Assembly (NCBI GenBank): GCA_050331715.1
Contig: JBHJGO010000004.1
Location: 24,567-88,566, forward strand
Length of the DNA stretch: 64,000 bases
From: JBHJGO01 sp050331715
GTDB lineage: Bacteria; Cyanobacteriota; Cyanobacteriia; Cyanobacteriales; Microcoleaceae
Direction: 5' to 3'
How positions within the stretch are numbered: position 1 is the first letter of the stretch; each line of letters opens with the position of its first letter. Positions 27,466 to 36,382 of this stretch are shown here, in pieces. A program made the translations under genes and the position numbers. The notes beneath the pieces are model-generated. The model ran no database searches, was not told the DNA's origin, and was given only the letters and a program-made list of their open reading frames with translations.

Positions 27466-27744
27466 ATGACTCAAACCGACCTTCCCAATCCCGAAACCCC
27501 GCTATACAACCACTCCCTACCAAAGATCGAAGACTGGCTGCGTTCCCAGGGTTGTCAACAGGATCCAGATGAGTTGCATCATTGGCAGGTTGAGCGACCC
27601 ACCTGGAAAGCTGAACTGTGGCTGGACGTTGAGCAGTTGACGGTCGCCTACATCGATGTCGACAGCAGTCAGGATGTTCAACGAGCCTTTAAATACTCTC
27701 TCAGTCGGCAAGATATCGAAGACGCTGTTTTTTCTGGGCCTTAG
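27466..27744 (+). CDS. DUF3143 family protein
   Basis: A 92-residue cyanobacteria-specific protein with the family blocks LYNHSLPKIEDWLRSQGC, RPTWKAELWLDVEQL and RAFKYSLSRQDIEDAVFSGP. Function is unknown. It follows the J-domain gene closely and is probably in the same transcript. It converges with uppS, leaving only 3 bases between the stop codons. Confidence 0.88.
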   Translation: MTQTDLPNPETPLYNHSLPKIEDWLRSQGCQQDPDELHHWQVERPTWKAELWLDVEQLTVAYIDVDSSQDVQRAFKYSLSRQDIEDAVFSGP

Positions 27745-27747
27745 AAA

Positions 27748-28503
27748 TCAACTCTCAACCTTACCAAACCGCCGTTCGCGCTTCTGATAGGAACAGAGGG
27801 CCTGATGAAATTCTGCTCGATCAAAATCGGGCCACAGGGCATCTGTGACGTAGATCTCAGCGTAGGCCATCTGCCAGAGGAGAAAGTTACTAATTCGCAT
27901 TTCTCCGCTCGTGCGGATCAGCAAATCGGGATGGCACAGTCCTGCGGTGTACAAATGGTTCTCGAACACCGATTCGTCAATGTCCTCCGGTTGCAATGCA
28001 CCCTGTTGCACTTGAGTTGCAATGGCTTGACAGGCCTGAATAATTTCCTGGCGGCCACCGTAATTGGTCGCTACATTGAATAGAATCCCCTGATTGTTTC
28101 GTGTGGTTTCCATGGATTCTTCAATACTGTTTTGGAGAGATTTAGGTAAAGCGGCCAGATTTCCAACAAATTGGATCCGAACTTCTTCCTCCATCATTTC
28201 CCGTAGTTCCCGCATTAAGACCCTTTCAAATAAGGCCATCAAGAAGTCCACTTCTTCTAGAGGACGACCCCAATTTTCCGTCGAAAAGGCATAGGCCGTT
28301 AACGCACCGATTCCCCAATCCCGGCAACACCGCAATAACTCCTTGAGCGTATCAACCCCGCGACCATGTCCCATTGTTCGAGGCCAGCCACGACGTTTGG
28401 CCCAGCGACCGTTTCCATCCATGATGACGGCAACATGCTGAGGCAATCGATTGGGATCGAGGTCGGCAGGTAATTCTCGTAAGACCTTTTGCTTAGTAGT
28501 CAT
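27748..28503 (-). CDS. uppS: Isoprenyl transferase (undecaprenyl diphosphate synthase)
   Basis: A 251-residue cis-prenyltransferase that elongates farnesyl diphosphate to the lipid carrier for peptidoglycan. It has VAVIMDGNGRWAKRRGWPR with the Mg2+-binding Asp, the FSTENWGRP region, FNVATNYGGRQEI and DLLIRTSGEMRISNFLLWQ. The ATG overlaps the upstream cdaA stop as ATGA (28500-28503), so the two are translationally coupled. Confidence 0.96.
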   Translation of the reverse strand: MTTKQKVLRELPADLDPNRLPQHVAVIMDGNGRWAKRRGWPRTMGHGRGVDTLKELLRCCRDWGIGALTAYAFSTENWGRPLEEVDFLMALFERVLMRELREMMEEEVRIQFVGNLAALPKSLQNSIEESMETTRNNQGILFNVATNYGGRQEIIQACQAIATQVQQGALQPEDIDESVFENHLYTAGLCHPDLLIRTSGEMRISNFLLWQMAYAEIYVTDALWPDFDRAEFHQALCSYQKRERRFGKVES

Positions 28504-29417
28504 TGTTTTTCTCGAGAAGCTGATGAACGGAGGCGAAACACCCGTGAAGTTATGGCCCGTCCTTTAAACCAGGCTTGATGCAACAGGCCACCAATTGAAA
28601 TTCCGGATTTGCCTTTGTCATCTCCAGAAATGAAGGAGCGGGCCTCTAACAACTCTTTTAGTTTACTGCTAGTCAATGGCCGATTCAGGATTCCTTTCTC
28701 TGCCAGAGAGATCGAACCAGTTTCCTCCGAGACCACAATACACAAACACTGAGCCACCCGTTCGGTAATGCCCATCGCGGCCCGATGGCGGGTTCCCAGT
28801 TGCCGCGAAGCAACCCTTTCCGAGAGGGGTAGGATTACCCCCGCTGCTGCGACTCTGGAGGCCCGAATTAGAACAGCTCCATCATGCAGCAAGGTTGTCG
28901 GTTGAAAAATCGTTTGCAGGATTTCCCGTGAAACCTCCGCATTGATTTTCACCCCTGGCACAGAAAAGTCCCGCTCATCAATGGGGCTGGCCGTCTCAAT
29001 CACAATCAAGGCCCCCGTACGATTCTGCGACAGTTCTTTCACCGCTTCAACGATCTGATCAATCACACTATCGGGTTCGGGAATCGCTTTGCGGCCCTGG
29101 CCAAAAAGCTGGAGCACCTCACCTCGACCTAGCTGCTCTAAAAATTGACGAAATTCTGCCTGCAGCATTACAGCCATAGCAACAGCAGAACCGATGACCA
29201 AATTGTCAAGGGCAATTGTCAATAATCGTAGGCCCGCCCAGTCACTAATTGCCGCCGCTAGCATCAGGATAATGAACCCCCTTAACATCCAGAGGGTTCG
29301 GCGCTCTCCAATGATGACTAATACAACGTAGGCAACCGTAAAAACCAGCCCGATATCAATAATGTGGATCAACCAGGACTGCATCGAAATAGGGCCAGCA
29401 CTTCGACCCAAACTCAT
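28500..29417 (-). CDS. cdaA: Diadenylate cyclase (CdaA type)
   Basis: Synthesises c-di-AMP from two ATP. Three N-terminal transmembrane helices (about residues 12-32, 42-60 and 62-82) precede a DisA_N catalytic domain with the DGA motif (LHDGAVLI) and the RHR motif (GTRHRAAMG). The protein is 305 residues from the ATG at 29417 (MSLGRSAG); the frame is open to 29504, but that extension is not typical, and an ATG 11 codons in (MQSWLIH) is also possible. Overlap with uppS links c-di-AMP production to cell-wall lipid carrier synthesis. In cyanobacteria c-di-AMP is tied to osmotic and night-time responses. Confidence 0.94.
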   Translation of the reverse strand: MSLGRSAGPISMQSWLIHIIDIGLVFTVAYVVLVIIGERRTLWMLRGFIILMLAAAISDWAGLRLLTIALDNLVIGSAVAMAVMLQAEFRQFLEQLGRGEVLQLFGQGRKAIPEPDSVIDQIVEAVKELSQNRTGALIVIETASPIDERDFSVPGVKINAEVSREILQTIFQPTTLLHDGAVLIRASRVAAAGVILPLSERVASRQLGTRHRAAMGITERVAQCLCIVVSEETGSISLAEKGILNRPLTSSKLKELLEARSFISGDDKGKSGISIGGLLHQAWFKGRAITSRVFRLRSSASREKQ

Positions 29418-29637
29418 TGAACAATAGAAGAATAGTTCCCACCGTTTGCACAGTTCACCCTGCACAGAGCCAGCATACACAAACATACGGTGGGCTACTA
29501 ACAAATTTTGACATACTCACTGAACGAAAGTACAACAATAACGGTCATCGCCCTACTCGAAAATTACAGAAATACGGTAACGACCGGCGACTATGATGAA
29601 AATTATCGACGGGTATCAACTTAAGCCAGACCAGAGA

Positions 29638-30642
29638 ATGTCTATGAAAGCAGTCGTCATGACCCAGGCCGGTCAACCGGAAGTCCTCAAATTAACAGAA
29701 GTTCCCCCACCTCAAATCAAAACACCCACTCAAGTCCTGGTGAGACTGAAAGCCGCAGGCGTAAACCCGATTGACACCAAGCTTCGCACCCGTGGGACTT
29801 TCTATCCGGAGAAAATGCCCGCCATTCTGGGGTGTGATGGCTCAGGGATTGTCGAAGCAGTTGGATCTGAGGTTAAGAAATTTCGGACTGGCGATCAGGT
29901 TTATTTTTGTCAAGGGGGCTTGGGTGACGAAGCTGGGAACTACGCCGAGTTCATCGTGATAGAGGAACAATTTGCCGCCTTTAAACCCAAGTCTCTCAGT
30001 TTTGTGGAAGCGGCGGCGGCCCCCCTCATTCTGATTACAGCCTGGGAATCCCTGTATGATCGCGGAAAATTGCAACCTGGACAACGGGTTTTGATTCACG
30101 CTGGGGCGGGAGGTGTGGGTCATGTCGCAATTCAGTTGGCTCGATTGCAAGGGGCTGAGATTGCAACGACAGTTAGCTCGCTAGAAAAGGCAAAGTTTGT
30201 TGAACATCTAGGTGCTGATCGGATCATTCGATACAAAGAAGAAGACTTTGCAGAAGCCGTGTTGCAGTGGACTGAAGGAGAGGGGGTTGACCTGGCCTTT
30301 GATACCGTCGGCAAGGCAACCTTCTTCAAAACGATGCCTGCGGTTAAATTCTATGGTGACTTGGTAACGCTACTTGAGCCGGATCTGAATTATGGCAAAC
30401 TCAAACCCGCCCGAACTCGCAACCTAAGAATTGGTCTGGAACTGATGCTGACGCCGATGTTGCAGGGATTAGTCGATGAGCAACGCGATCAAGCGAAAAT
30501 CCTACAGCAATGTTCTCGTCTGATTGATGAAGGAAAACTTAAAATCCATTTGAACCAGTCTCTCCCTCTGGCTCAGGCTGCTACAGCCCATCAACTGATT
30601 GAAACTGGAGGCATGAGGGGTAAAGCTGTGCTGGAAATCTAA
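29638..30642 (+). CDS. Zinc-independent quinone oxidoreductase of the MDR superfamily
   Basis: A medium-chain dehydrogenase/reductase of about 334 residues. It has the N-terminal GroES-like fold (KAAGVNPIDTKLR, LGCDGSGIVEAVG) and an NADPH-binding Rossmann motif HAGAGGVGHVAIQLAR. Zinc ligands of alcohol dehydrogenases are absent, so it belongs to the quinone oxidoreductase/zeta-crystallin type. The start is uncertain: ATG 29593, 29596, 29638 and 29644 are all in frame; MKAVVMTQAG (29644) is the family-like N-terminus. Substrate unknown. A terminator hairpin follows. Confidence 0.88.
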   Translation: MSMKAVVMTQAGQPEVLKLTEVPPPQIKTPTQVLVRLKAAGVNPIDTKLRTRGTFYPEKMPAILGCDGSGIVEAVGSEVKKFRTGDQVYFCQGGLGDEAGNYAEFIVIEEQFAAFKPKSLSFVEAAAAPLILITAWESLYDRGKLQPGQRVLIHAGAGGVGHVAIQLARLQGAEIATTVSSLEKAKFVEHLGADRIIRYKEEDFAEAVLQWTEGEGVDLAFDTVGKATFFKTMPAVKFYGDLVTLLEPDLNYGKLKPARTRNLRIGLELMLTPMLQGLVDEQRDQAKILQQCSRLIDEGKLKIHLNQSLPLAQAATAHQLIETGGMRGKAVLEI

Positions 30643-30704
30643 TCCGAAAGCCAGAACTATCTTGACCAGGATTCTGTCCTTAACTTTATAACCCTGGAAT
30701 AATT

Positions 30705-30746
30705 AAGAAGGGAAAGCAGACATGACTTTGCTACTATCCCTTCTTT
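30705..30746 (+). terminator. Terminator after the oxidoreductase gene
   Basis: AAGAAGGGA (30705-30713) pairs with TCCCTTCTT (30737-30745), with an inner AAGCA/TGCTA-type extension, followed by T and AT-rich sequence. Confidence 0.65.
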
Positions 30747-30892
30747 ATACTTGATGTGCTCATCGGGGCATTCCAGAACACTTTCTTAGAGGCCAGTTTC
30801 CAGAGACCAGCTCCTGGAGGCCAGAATTGTAGTTCTACGAATGCTGATTCCGGGTGATGGTGAGAGTTTGATTGCCGACTACTGAACCAGGA

Positions 30893-31327
30893 CTACTCAG
30901 TCATCCAACCCGCATGAAAGAGCTTTTGACAGGCTTCTGGCCAGGATTGACCTAGATAGCTCTCTCCCCGCGCAACATAATTAATGCAGTGATATCCCGT
31001 GACTGGATGTCCCTGATCTGCAGCTTTCTCCTGGCATTGTCGAATCCAGTTCACCCAATTCACGCCCTGTTCATAAATTTCTCTGATTCCTCGCTTGACG
31101 GGAGAATCGATTCCATCGATCAAGACAACTTTAACCTTATCGCCAATGCTCTGAACCTGGACAATCCGCAGATGAGAGTAATAACTTTTCCAGCCCAAAT
31201 TCAACCCAAACAACCCACCGAACAACTCTGGGGAATCATCTAGAGGGACTTGACTTTTAACGACCTCTATTTCAGATGTTCCAACAGAGGATGCAAGTTC
31301 ATCCATCCTAAGCTTTGTCATTTCCAT
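30893..31327 (-). CDS. Protein of unknown function
   Basis: A protein of about 144 residues from an ATG at 31327 (the frame is open to 31360). I do not recognise the family. It is soluble, with an N-terminal 45-residue polar part, then a mixed alpha/beta part rich in Trp and Tyr (GLNLGWKSYYSHL, VNWVNWIRQCQ) and a C-terminal CINYVARGESYLGQSW. It is convergent with the oxidoreductase gene and has long flanking intergenic DNA. Confidence 0.55.
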   Translation of the reverse strand: MEMTKLRMDELASSVGTSEIEVVKSQVPLDDSPELFGGLFGLNLGWKSYYSHLRIVQVQSIGDKVKVVLIDGIDSPVKRGIREIYEQGVNWVNWIRQCQEKAADQGHPVTGYHCINYVARGESYLGQSWPEACQKLFHAGWMTE

Positions 31328-31552
31328 TATTTTCACCCTGATGATACTACACATGCACACCCCTAACGGGGATCAACCACTTTAGGGGGAATGTTTATTA
31401 TGGCACTACTTTCAAAGCATGGAGGAAATTTAAGAAATCGATAACATTTTTCGACGGTTTTGTTTACATTTCAGTTGTCAACTAAAGCTGAAATAGCCAG
31501 CAATCTAGCCATTAGCCATCTGTTAAACAAAGTGGAATCTTTACATTTCAGT

Positions 31553-32326
31553 TCAAAATTGATCCTTCATTCCACGTAAGCGGGCAAAGGTTTGTACGGG
31601 GTCTTGACTATTAACCCTGGCTTGCAATTCGGGGTGATCCCAACGCAGAAAAGGGTTGGTTTGCTGCTCAATGCCGATTGTGGAAGGAATCGTTGCCTGA
31701 TTTTTACCCCGTGCAGTTTGTACCTGTTGCAATCGATTTTGCAGGGCTGGATTATGATTATCAACTGTTATAGCAAACTTCAAGTTTTTTAATGTATATT
31801 CGTGGGCACACCAAAGTCGAGTTCCTTCAGGTAAGCGGCGTAACTTACTCAGAGAATCAACCATTTGCGTTGGCGTTCCTTCAAATAGACGACCACATCC
31901 TCCCGCAAATAAAGTATCACCACAAAACAGTTCCCCCGTCTCATTCACGGTTTGTGCAGGAAAGTAGTAAGCAATATGAGCTTTTGTATGACCTGGAACA
32001 AAAAAGACCTCTCCAGTGCGATCGCCAAACCGCACCTGATCCTGTTCCTGTAAAAAGACTTGCTGACCTGGGATTCTACCTCGATCTTCTGCCCCACCAT
32101 ACACAGTGGCATTGGGGAAATGTTGGAGTAGTTTACGGTTGCCGCCTACATGGTCATGATGATGATGGGTATTAAAAATGGCAACCAACTCAGCATTTAA
32201 AGCTCGCAAACGCTGTAGGACTGGATTAGCATCGGCTGGGTCAACGACTGCTGCAATATTCTTTTCAGCATTATGGAGCAAAAAAATGTAGTTATCTGAC
32301 AGTACGGGTAATCGTTCGATCTGCAT
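31553..32326 (-). CDS. gloB: Hydroxyacylglutathione hydrolase (glyoxalase II)
   Basis: Metallo-beta-lactamase fold enzyme that hydrolyses S-lactoylglutathione in methylglyoxal detoxification. The 257-residue protein has the dinuclear metal motif NTHHHHDHVGG, the VPGHTKAH ligand region, FCGDTLFAGGCGRLFEGT and CAHEYTLKNL. The ATG at 32326 (MQIERLPVLSDNY) is the normal start; an upstream in-frame start at 32344 adds six residues. Confidence 0.94.
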   Translation of the reverse strand: MQIERLPVLSDNYIFLLHNAEKNIAAVVDPADANPVLQRLRALNAELVAIFNTHHHHDHVGGNRKLLQHFPNATVYGGAEDRGRIPGQQVFLQEQDQVRFGDRTGEVFFVPGHTKAHIAYYFPAQTVNETGELFCGDTLFAGGCGRLFEGTPTQMVDSLSKLRRLPEGTRLWCAHEYTLKNLKFAITVDNHNPALQNRLQQVQTARGKNQATIPSTIGIEQQTNPFLRWDHPELQARVNSQDPVQTFARLRGMKDQF

Positions 32327-32376
32327 GATTAGAGTTAGTTTCAATTTTGAGGAACGAGAGTATGGTAACTAAGTTA

Positions 32377-32401
32377 TTGGTCACTGGTCATTGGTAGTTG
32401 G
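32377..32401. repeat. TTGGTCA-type heptamer tandem repeat
   Basis: Three and a half heptamers (TTGGTCA, CTGGTCA, TTGGTAG, TTGG) lie between gloB and the adenosine deaminase gene. Such short tandem heptamers are a known cyanobacterial repeat class. Confidence 0.65.
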
Positions 32402-32501
32402 CTGCGGGACGTTGGGGAAGTGGTTAGAATTAGATAACTTAAATCTTCTGAGCCGTCTGTTGATCTTCGCAAATTAACCCACTAACCGACCAGGAGCACC
32501 T

Positions 32502-33536
32502 ATGACTTTACACGCAGAATTGCATCGCCATTTGGGGGGTTCAGTGGTTCCTAGAATTCTATGGCGCTACTTCCAGCGTCATAATGCTGAACTGGCCCAG
32601 CGATTCCCCCAGTATCCTGAGTTTGAAGAATTTTACACCCGACCTCGCAATACGTTGGATGAGTATCTGGAACTGCACACCATGGTGGAGCACGTTCAGA
32701 CCAACGAAACCCTGCCCTACTTTATCTATCGTCTGATGCGGGGAGCCTACACCTTTGAGAACTTAGCCTATCTGGAACTGCGATATACGCCCTATCTCCG
32801 TACACCTGATCATTTGAGCCAGTCCGAACGGATTGAGCTGATGAATAGTATCGTCGATGTGGTCGGTCGTTCCAGCCACTTGAATGAATATCCAATTGTG
32901 ACGAGTCAAATTCTCTGCATGCACTCTCGCCTCCCCTATGCCGTGAATCAAGCTATCGTGGATCTGGCGGCCAACCATCCCCAATACGTTTGTGCAATCG
33001 ATCTGGCAGGCGGCGATGCCCACTATGCTGAGCGTTTGGATGAATTTGTCGGCTTATACGACTATGCGCGATCGCTGGGTTTGAAGACCACGGGTCATGT
33101 CTATGAAACCTCAGACGGTTGCTATCCGGAACTCTTGCCCTATTTGATGCGGATCGGGCATGGCATTCAGATTCCCCTCAAGCATCCGGAACTGTTGCCA
33201 GAGGTGGCCCGCCGCAACCAGTGTTTGGAAGTTTGCCCAACCACCTACACTAAAACTGGAACCCTGGAAGATATTCATCAGCTCAAGACGGTATTTGATC
33301 GATGCTTTGAGGCGGGGGTTGATATTGCGATTTGTACTGATAATGCAGGATTACACAATGTGCGGTTGCCGTTTGAATACGAGAATTTGTTGACGCTGGA
33401 CATTATTGATTTTGCACAACTACAAGCCTGCCAGCAGGCAGCCTTTCGTCATGCCTTTGCGTGGCCCCACAATGATCCCCCGGTGAAGATGCTGTCGGAG
33501 TTATTGAAACCGGAAGAAACGTCCCTGGCCCACTAA
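32502..33536 (+). CDS. Adenosine deaminase-like metal-dependent hydrolase
   Basis: A 344-residue TIM-barrel of the adenosine/AMP deaminase family. Metal and catalytic motifs are HAELHRHLGGS (positions 4-14), GHVYE (the HxxE pair), IGHGIQI and ICTDNAGLH. Typical adenosine deaminases have HxHLDG at the first motif and a TDD pair at the last; here the Asp of HLDG is Gly and the second Asp of the pair is Asn. The zinc-site residues remain, so it is probably active, but its substrate may not be adenosine. It is convergent with the HD hydrolase gene (16 bases). Confidence 0.82.
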   Translation: MTLHAELHRHLGGSVVPRILWRYFQRHNAELAQRFPQYPEFEEFYTRPRNTLDEYLELHTMVEHVQTNETLPYFIYRLMRGAYTFENLAYLELRYTPYLRTPDHLSQSERIELMNSIVDVVGRSSHLNEYPIVTSQILCMHSRLPYAVNQAIVDLAANHPQYVCAIDLAGGDAHYAERLDEFVGLYDYARSLGLKTTGHVYETSDGCYPELLPYLMRIGHGIQIPLKHPELLPEVARRNQCLEVCPTTYTKTGTLEDIHQLKTVFDRCFEAGVDIAICTDNAGLHNVRLPFEYENLLTLDIIDFAQLQACQQAAFRHAFAWPHNDPPVKMLSELLKPEETSLAH

Positions 33537-33552
33537 TCGGGCGTCTCGTCTT

Positions 33553-34128
33553 TCAGCAAGAGTCCTTGGTCAATCGCTCAATTTCACTCACCACCCGATC
33601 CAGCTCCGCCACTATTGGGGAGGAATCAATGGTCTGTAACGTATCCACAATCGAGCGGTAGTACCACAGCGTCCCAGCTTTGCCTCCTGTAAACCTGTCC
33701 CACAGAGTTTCTCCGACCTGGCGATAATCTTTCAGGATCGAGCTAGCGTTGTAGAGTTTGTCAGCAGTAGACACCAATCGAACGGAATCGGAGGCTGTTT
33801 TCAAATGCTTGATATACGCTTGCTTTCGTTCGCGCCAGGGGGGTTTGGGGATTGTGTGGGCATCTGTGCAGCCCTCGACAATTTGAGTGACAATTTCCCC
33901 AAACCGCCGCCGAATTTCATCGCGGGTTTCCAATCCCCCCTGATCTTCAATTGCATCGTGCAAGAGGGCCGCAATTGCCTCATCCTCATCTGCACCATAC
34001 TCCAGAGCCAGACTGGTAACGCCTAGCAAATGAGCTACATAGGGAATACCCGAACCCTTACGTTCTTGCTGGGCATGGAGCTGAGTGGCGTAGGTCAATG
34101 CCTGTGTAAATCGGTCTGACAGTTGCAT
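33553..34128 (-). CDS. HD-domain phosphohydrolase, small alarmone hydrolase-like
   Basis: A 191-residue single-domain HD hydrolase. It matches the hydrolase half of RelA/SpoT proteins: GSGIPYVAHLLGV, ALLHDAIEDQGG (HD plus ED metal motifs), FGEIVTQIVEGCTD and KLYNASSILKDY. Such stand-alone proteins may hydrolyse (p)ppGpp or related nucleotides; this is inference. It is followed on the same strand by no gene until convergent adenosine deaminase, and preceded by DUF1825 26 bases upstream, probably one transcript. Confidence 0.85.
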   Translation of the reverse strand: MQLSDRFTQALTYATQLHAQQERKGSGIPYVAHLLGVTSLALEYGADEDEAIAALLHDAIEDQGGLETRDEIRRRFGEIVTQIVEGCTDAHTIPKPPWRERKQAYIKHLKTASDSVRLVSTADKLYNASSILKDYRQVGETLWDRFTGGKAGTLWYYRSIVDTLQTIDSSPIVAELDRVVSEIERLTKDSC

Positions 34129-34154
34129 GGCTAAATCCGAAGACTCACGCTGAG

Positions 34155-34478
34155 TTAAACCTGCTTTTCTAGTTCTGACCTCATCCGTTCCAGAGTGGTA
34201 TGCATCTGCTGAAACATCTGATTGGGTGTAATTCCAAACTGACCTAACTGAGTTTTTAACTGTTCTACCGTCATTTGTGCCATGAAATCTTCTGATAACT
34301 CAAACCGCTTCATAAAGATCTGGTATCGATCCATGACGGCTTCCATTCTTTCAATAAAGATCTTCTTCCCTTCGCGATCAAACTTCCCGTAATCGTTACC
34401 GAGTTCAATTAAAGATTGATAGTCCTCAAACAGCTTCTTAGCTTCCTCTTGAACAACCTCTGAATCAAAGAATCCCAT
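34155..34478 (-). CDS. DUF1825 family protein
   Basis: A 107-residue all-helical protein of the cyanobacterial DUF1825 family (MGFFDSEVVQEEAKKLFEDY, then a Met-rich helix RYQIFMKRFELSEDFMAQM). It is soluble with no catalytic motif. It is nearly invariant among cyanobacteria and of unknown role. It sits upstream of the HD hydrolase on the same strand. Confidence 0.9.
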   Translation of the reverse strand: MGFFDSEVVQEEAKKLFEDYQSLIELGNDYGKFDREGKKIFIERMEAVMDRYQIFMKRFELSEDFMAQMTVEQLKTQLGQFGITPNQMFQQMHTTLERMRSELEKQV

Positions 34479-34628
34479 AGTGTGACCTGTTTTAATCTAG
34501 CTTTTTAAAAAATCCACAATTCTCAATCTGGAATTGATTCTAACTAAGGCCAGTTTAACAGTTTGCCTAGTGGCTAATGTTGACTCTAAAGTCGCAATTT
34601 CCGTACCGTTTGACTCAAAGAGGGACAC

Positions 34629-35309
34629 TTATCGCAGAAATCCAAACCGCTCAAGGGGCCAGAAACGAAATATTGCTCGACCAATAATGTTTTGCTCCGG
34701 CAAAAATCCCCACACATGGGAGTCATTACTATCATTCCGGTTATCACCCATGACAAAGTATGCCTCTGGCGGAACTTGCACTGTGTCAAAGCTGTAGGCG
34801 GGTGGCTCAGCAATATAGCCCTCCTGCAACGGTTCGTTATCCAGATAAACCTGACCCTGCTGTACTTTGACCGTATGCTCCGGCTGACCAATCACTCGCT
34901 TGATAAAGGCTTGACTGGACAAATAACCCCGCTCTTGAAGCTGTTGCGGCGGCGCAAAGACGACAATATCTCCTTTTCGAGGCTGACGCCAGTAGTGGGA
35001 AATCTTCTCTACGACCAGGCGATCGCCGATTTCCAAAGTCGGAACCATTGAATCCGAAGGAATATAGCGAGGCTCAGCCACAAACAAACGAATCAACAGA
35101 GATAACCCCAAGGCGGCCAATAGAATCAAAGCATTCTCCCGCTGACTTTGCCAGAAGGATTTCTGCTGAGGTTTCTGGGGCTTGGAGTTCTGCTGGCTCA
35201 GCTTATCTGAGTCTGACGATTGAGAGGGAGGCTTTTGATTTTCAACAAAATTTGATCTTCTACAAAGCTTGGATCTCTTACCAAGATACCGAACACCTGA
35301 CGACTGCAA
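34629..35309 (-). CDS. lepB: Signal peptidase I
   Basis: Membrane serine protease that removes Sec and Tat signal peptides. The 226-residue protein has a polar, Gln/Ser-rich N-terminus of 55 residues, one transmembrane helix (about 58-77), the nucleophile Ser87 in RYIPSDSMVPTL, the general-base Lys137 in AFIKRVIG and the VMGDNRNDSNDSHVWGF box. The start is an apparent TTG at 35309; no in-frame ATG exists before the membrane helix. It lies 23 bases after crtR on the same strand. Confidence 0.95.
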   Translation of the reverse strand: MQSSGVRYLGKRSKLCRRSNFVENQKPPSQSSDSDKLSQQNSKPQKPQQKSFWQSQRENALILLAALGLSLLIRLFVAEPRYIPSDSMVPTLEIGDRLVVEKISHYWRQPRKGDIVVFAPPQQLQERGYLSSQAFIKRVIGQPEHTVKVQQGQVYLDNEPLQEGYIAEPPAYSFDTVQVPPEAYFVMGDNRNDSNDSHVWGFLPEQNIIGRAIFRFWPLERFGFLR

Positions 35310-35332
35310 CCTGATTCCTGATCGCTAAACCC

Positions 35333-36226
35333 TCAACCCTCAGAAGAGGACTTGTGTCGATGGAAGCGAATGCCAAGGAAGATATCATAGAGAAATCCCC
35401 AAAAATCCTTGCCCTGCCAAATTCCTAGCGTCTGAGGAGATCCTTTCTTATCAAGCAGAGGCTTCATCACTTCGTAGGCAGGCTTGTAGTTGTACCAGGG
35501 AATTGATGGCCACAGATGATGGATGAGGTGGTAATTCTGGCCAAGAATCATCAGATTCAGGATAGGACTGGGGTAGACTCTGGCATTCTTCCAGCGATCG
35601 CGCTCCTCGAAGGGCCGATGGGGTAGGTAATCAAAAAACAGTCCCAGTGCCATACCGACAACAAGGGCCGGAGAAAACCAGTAGTTCAGAATGTAACCAA
35701 TAAACCCGTAGTGAATTGCAATACAGACAATCGTAATCACAAATAGCCGACTGAGAAACCATTCCAGCAGCTCATACTTGCGCCACAGTTGCCGCCTAAA
35801 GAAGTAAATCTCGTGATAGAAAAAGCGGGCGGCGATCAGCCAAAGGGGGCCACCCGTGGAAACAAAATGATCGGGATCATTGTCTGGATCATTAACATGG
35901 ACATGATGCTGCATATGTACCCTCGTAAACACTGGGAACGCAAATCCCAACATCAGGGCACTTCCATGGCCCAAAATCGCATTTAGTGTCCGATTACGAT
36001 GGGCGGAATGGTGGGATGCATCATGAATCACTGTCCCCGACAGGTGCAATGCTAAAACGTTTGTACAAAAACAACTCCATCCTGGCCAGTCCCAACACCA
36101 ATACCCCAGTGTTGAAATCAAGATCAAAGCTAATGCGCCAAGAAACATTAGCAAGTTAGTATTCACTCCTCCTGCTGGAAGCAAAAGCTCCTTAGGAACC
36201 GTTAGCGGTGTTACAACCTCCGGCAT
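35333..36226 (-). CDS. crtR: Beta-carotene hydroxylase
   Basis: A 297-residue di-iron membrane hydroxylase of the fatty-acid desaturase superfamily that makes zeaxanthin from beta-carotene. Three His boxes are visible: HDASHHSAH, HMQHHVHVN and NYHLIHHLWP, together with the FVSTGGPLWLIAARFFYHE block typical of cyanobacterial CrtR. About four membrane helices surround them. It precedes lepB closely on the same strand. Confidence 0.92.
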   Translation of the reverse strand: MPEVVTPLTVPKELLLPAGGVNTNLLMFLGALALILISTLGYWCWDWPGWSCFCTNVLALHLSGTVIHDASHHSAHRNRTLNAILGHGSALMLGFAFPVFTRVHMQHHVHVNDPDNDPDHFVSTGGPLWLIAARFFYHEIYFFRRQLWRKYELLEWFLSRLFVITIVCIAIHYGFIGYILNYWFSPALVVGMALGLFFDYLPHRPFEERDRWKNARVYPSPILNLMILGQNYHLIHHLWPSIPWYNYKPAYEVMKPLLDKKGSPQTLGIWQGKDFWGFLYDIFLGIRFHRHKSSSEG

Positions 36227-36382
36227 TGCTGCTCGAACTCCCTATGATTTCTCATCTGAGTATTCTATGAGACAATTTACCGACTGTAAAGTTTCGTGAA
36301 AAAGATGAACTCCAGCAATTGCCCTACAGCCTCTAAACCGAATCCTCTTGAATTATCCTCGCGAATATAAGGAGAATGAACT

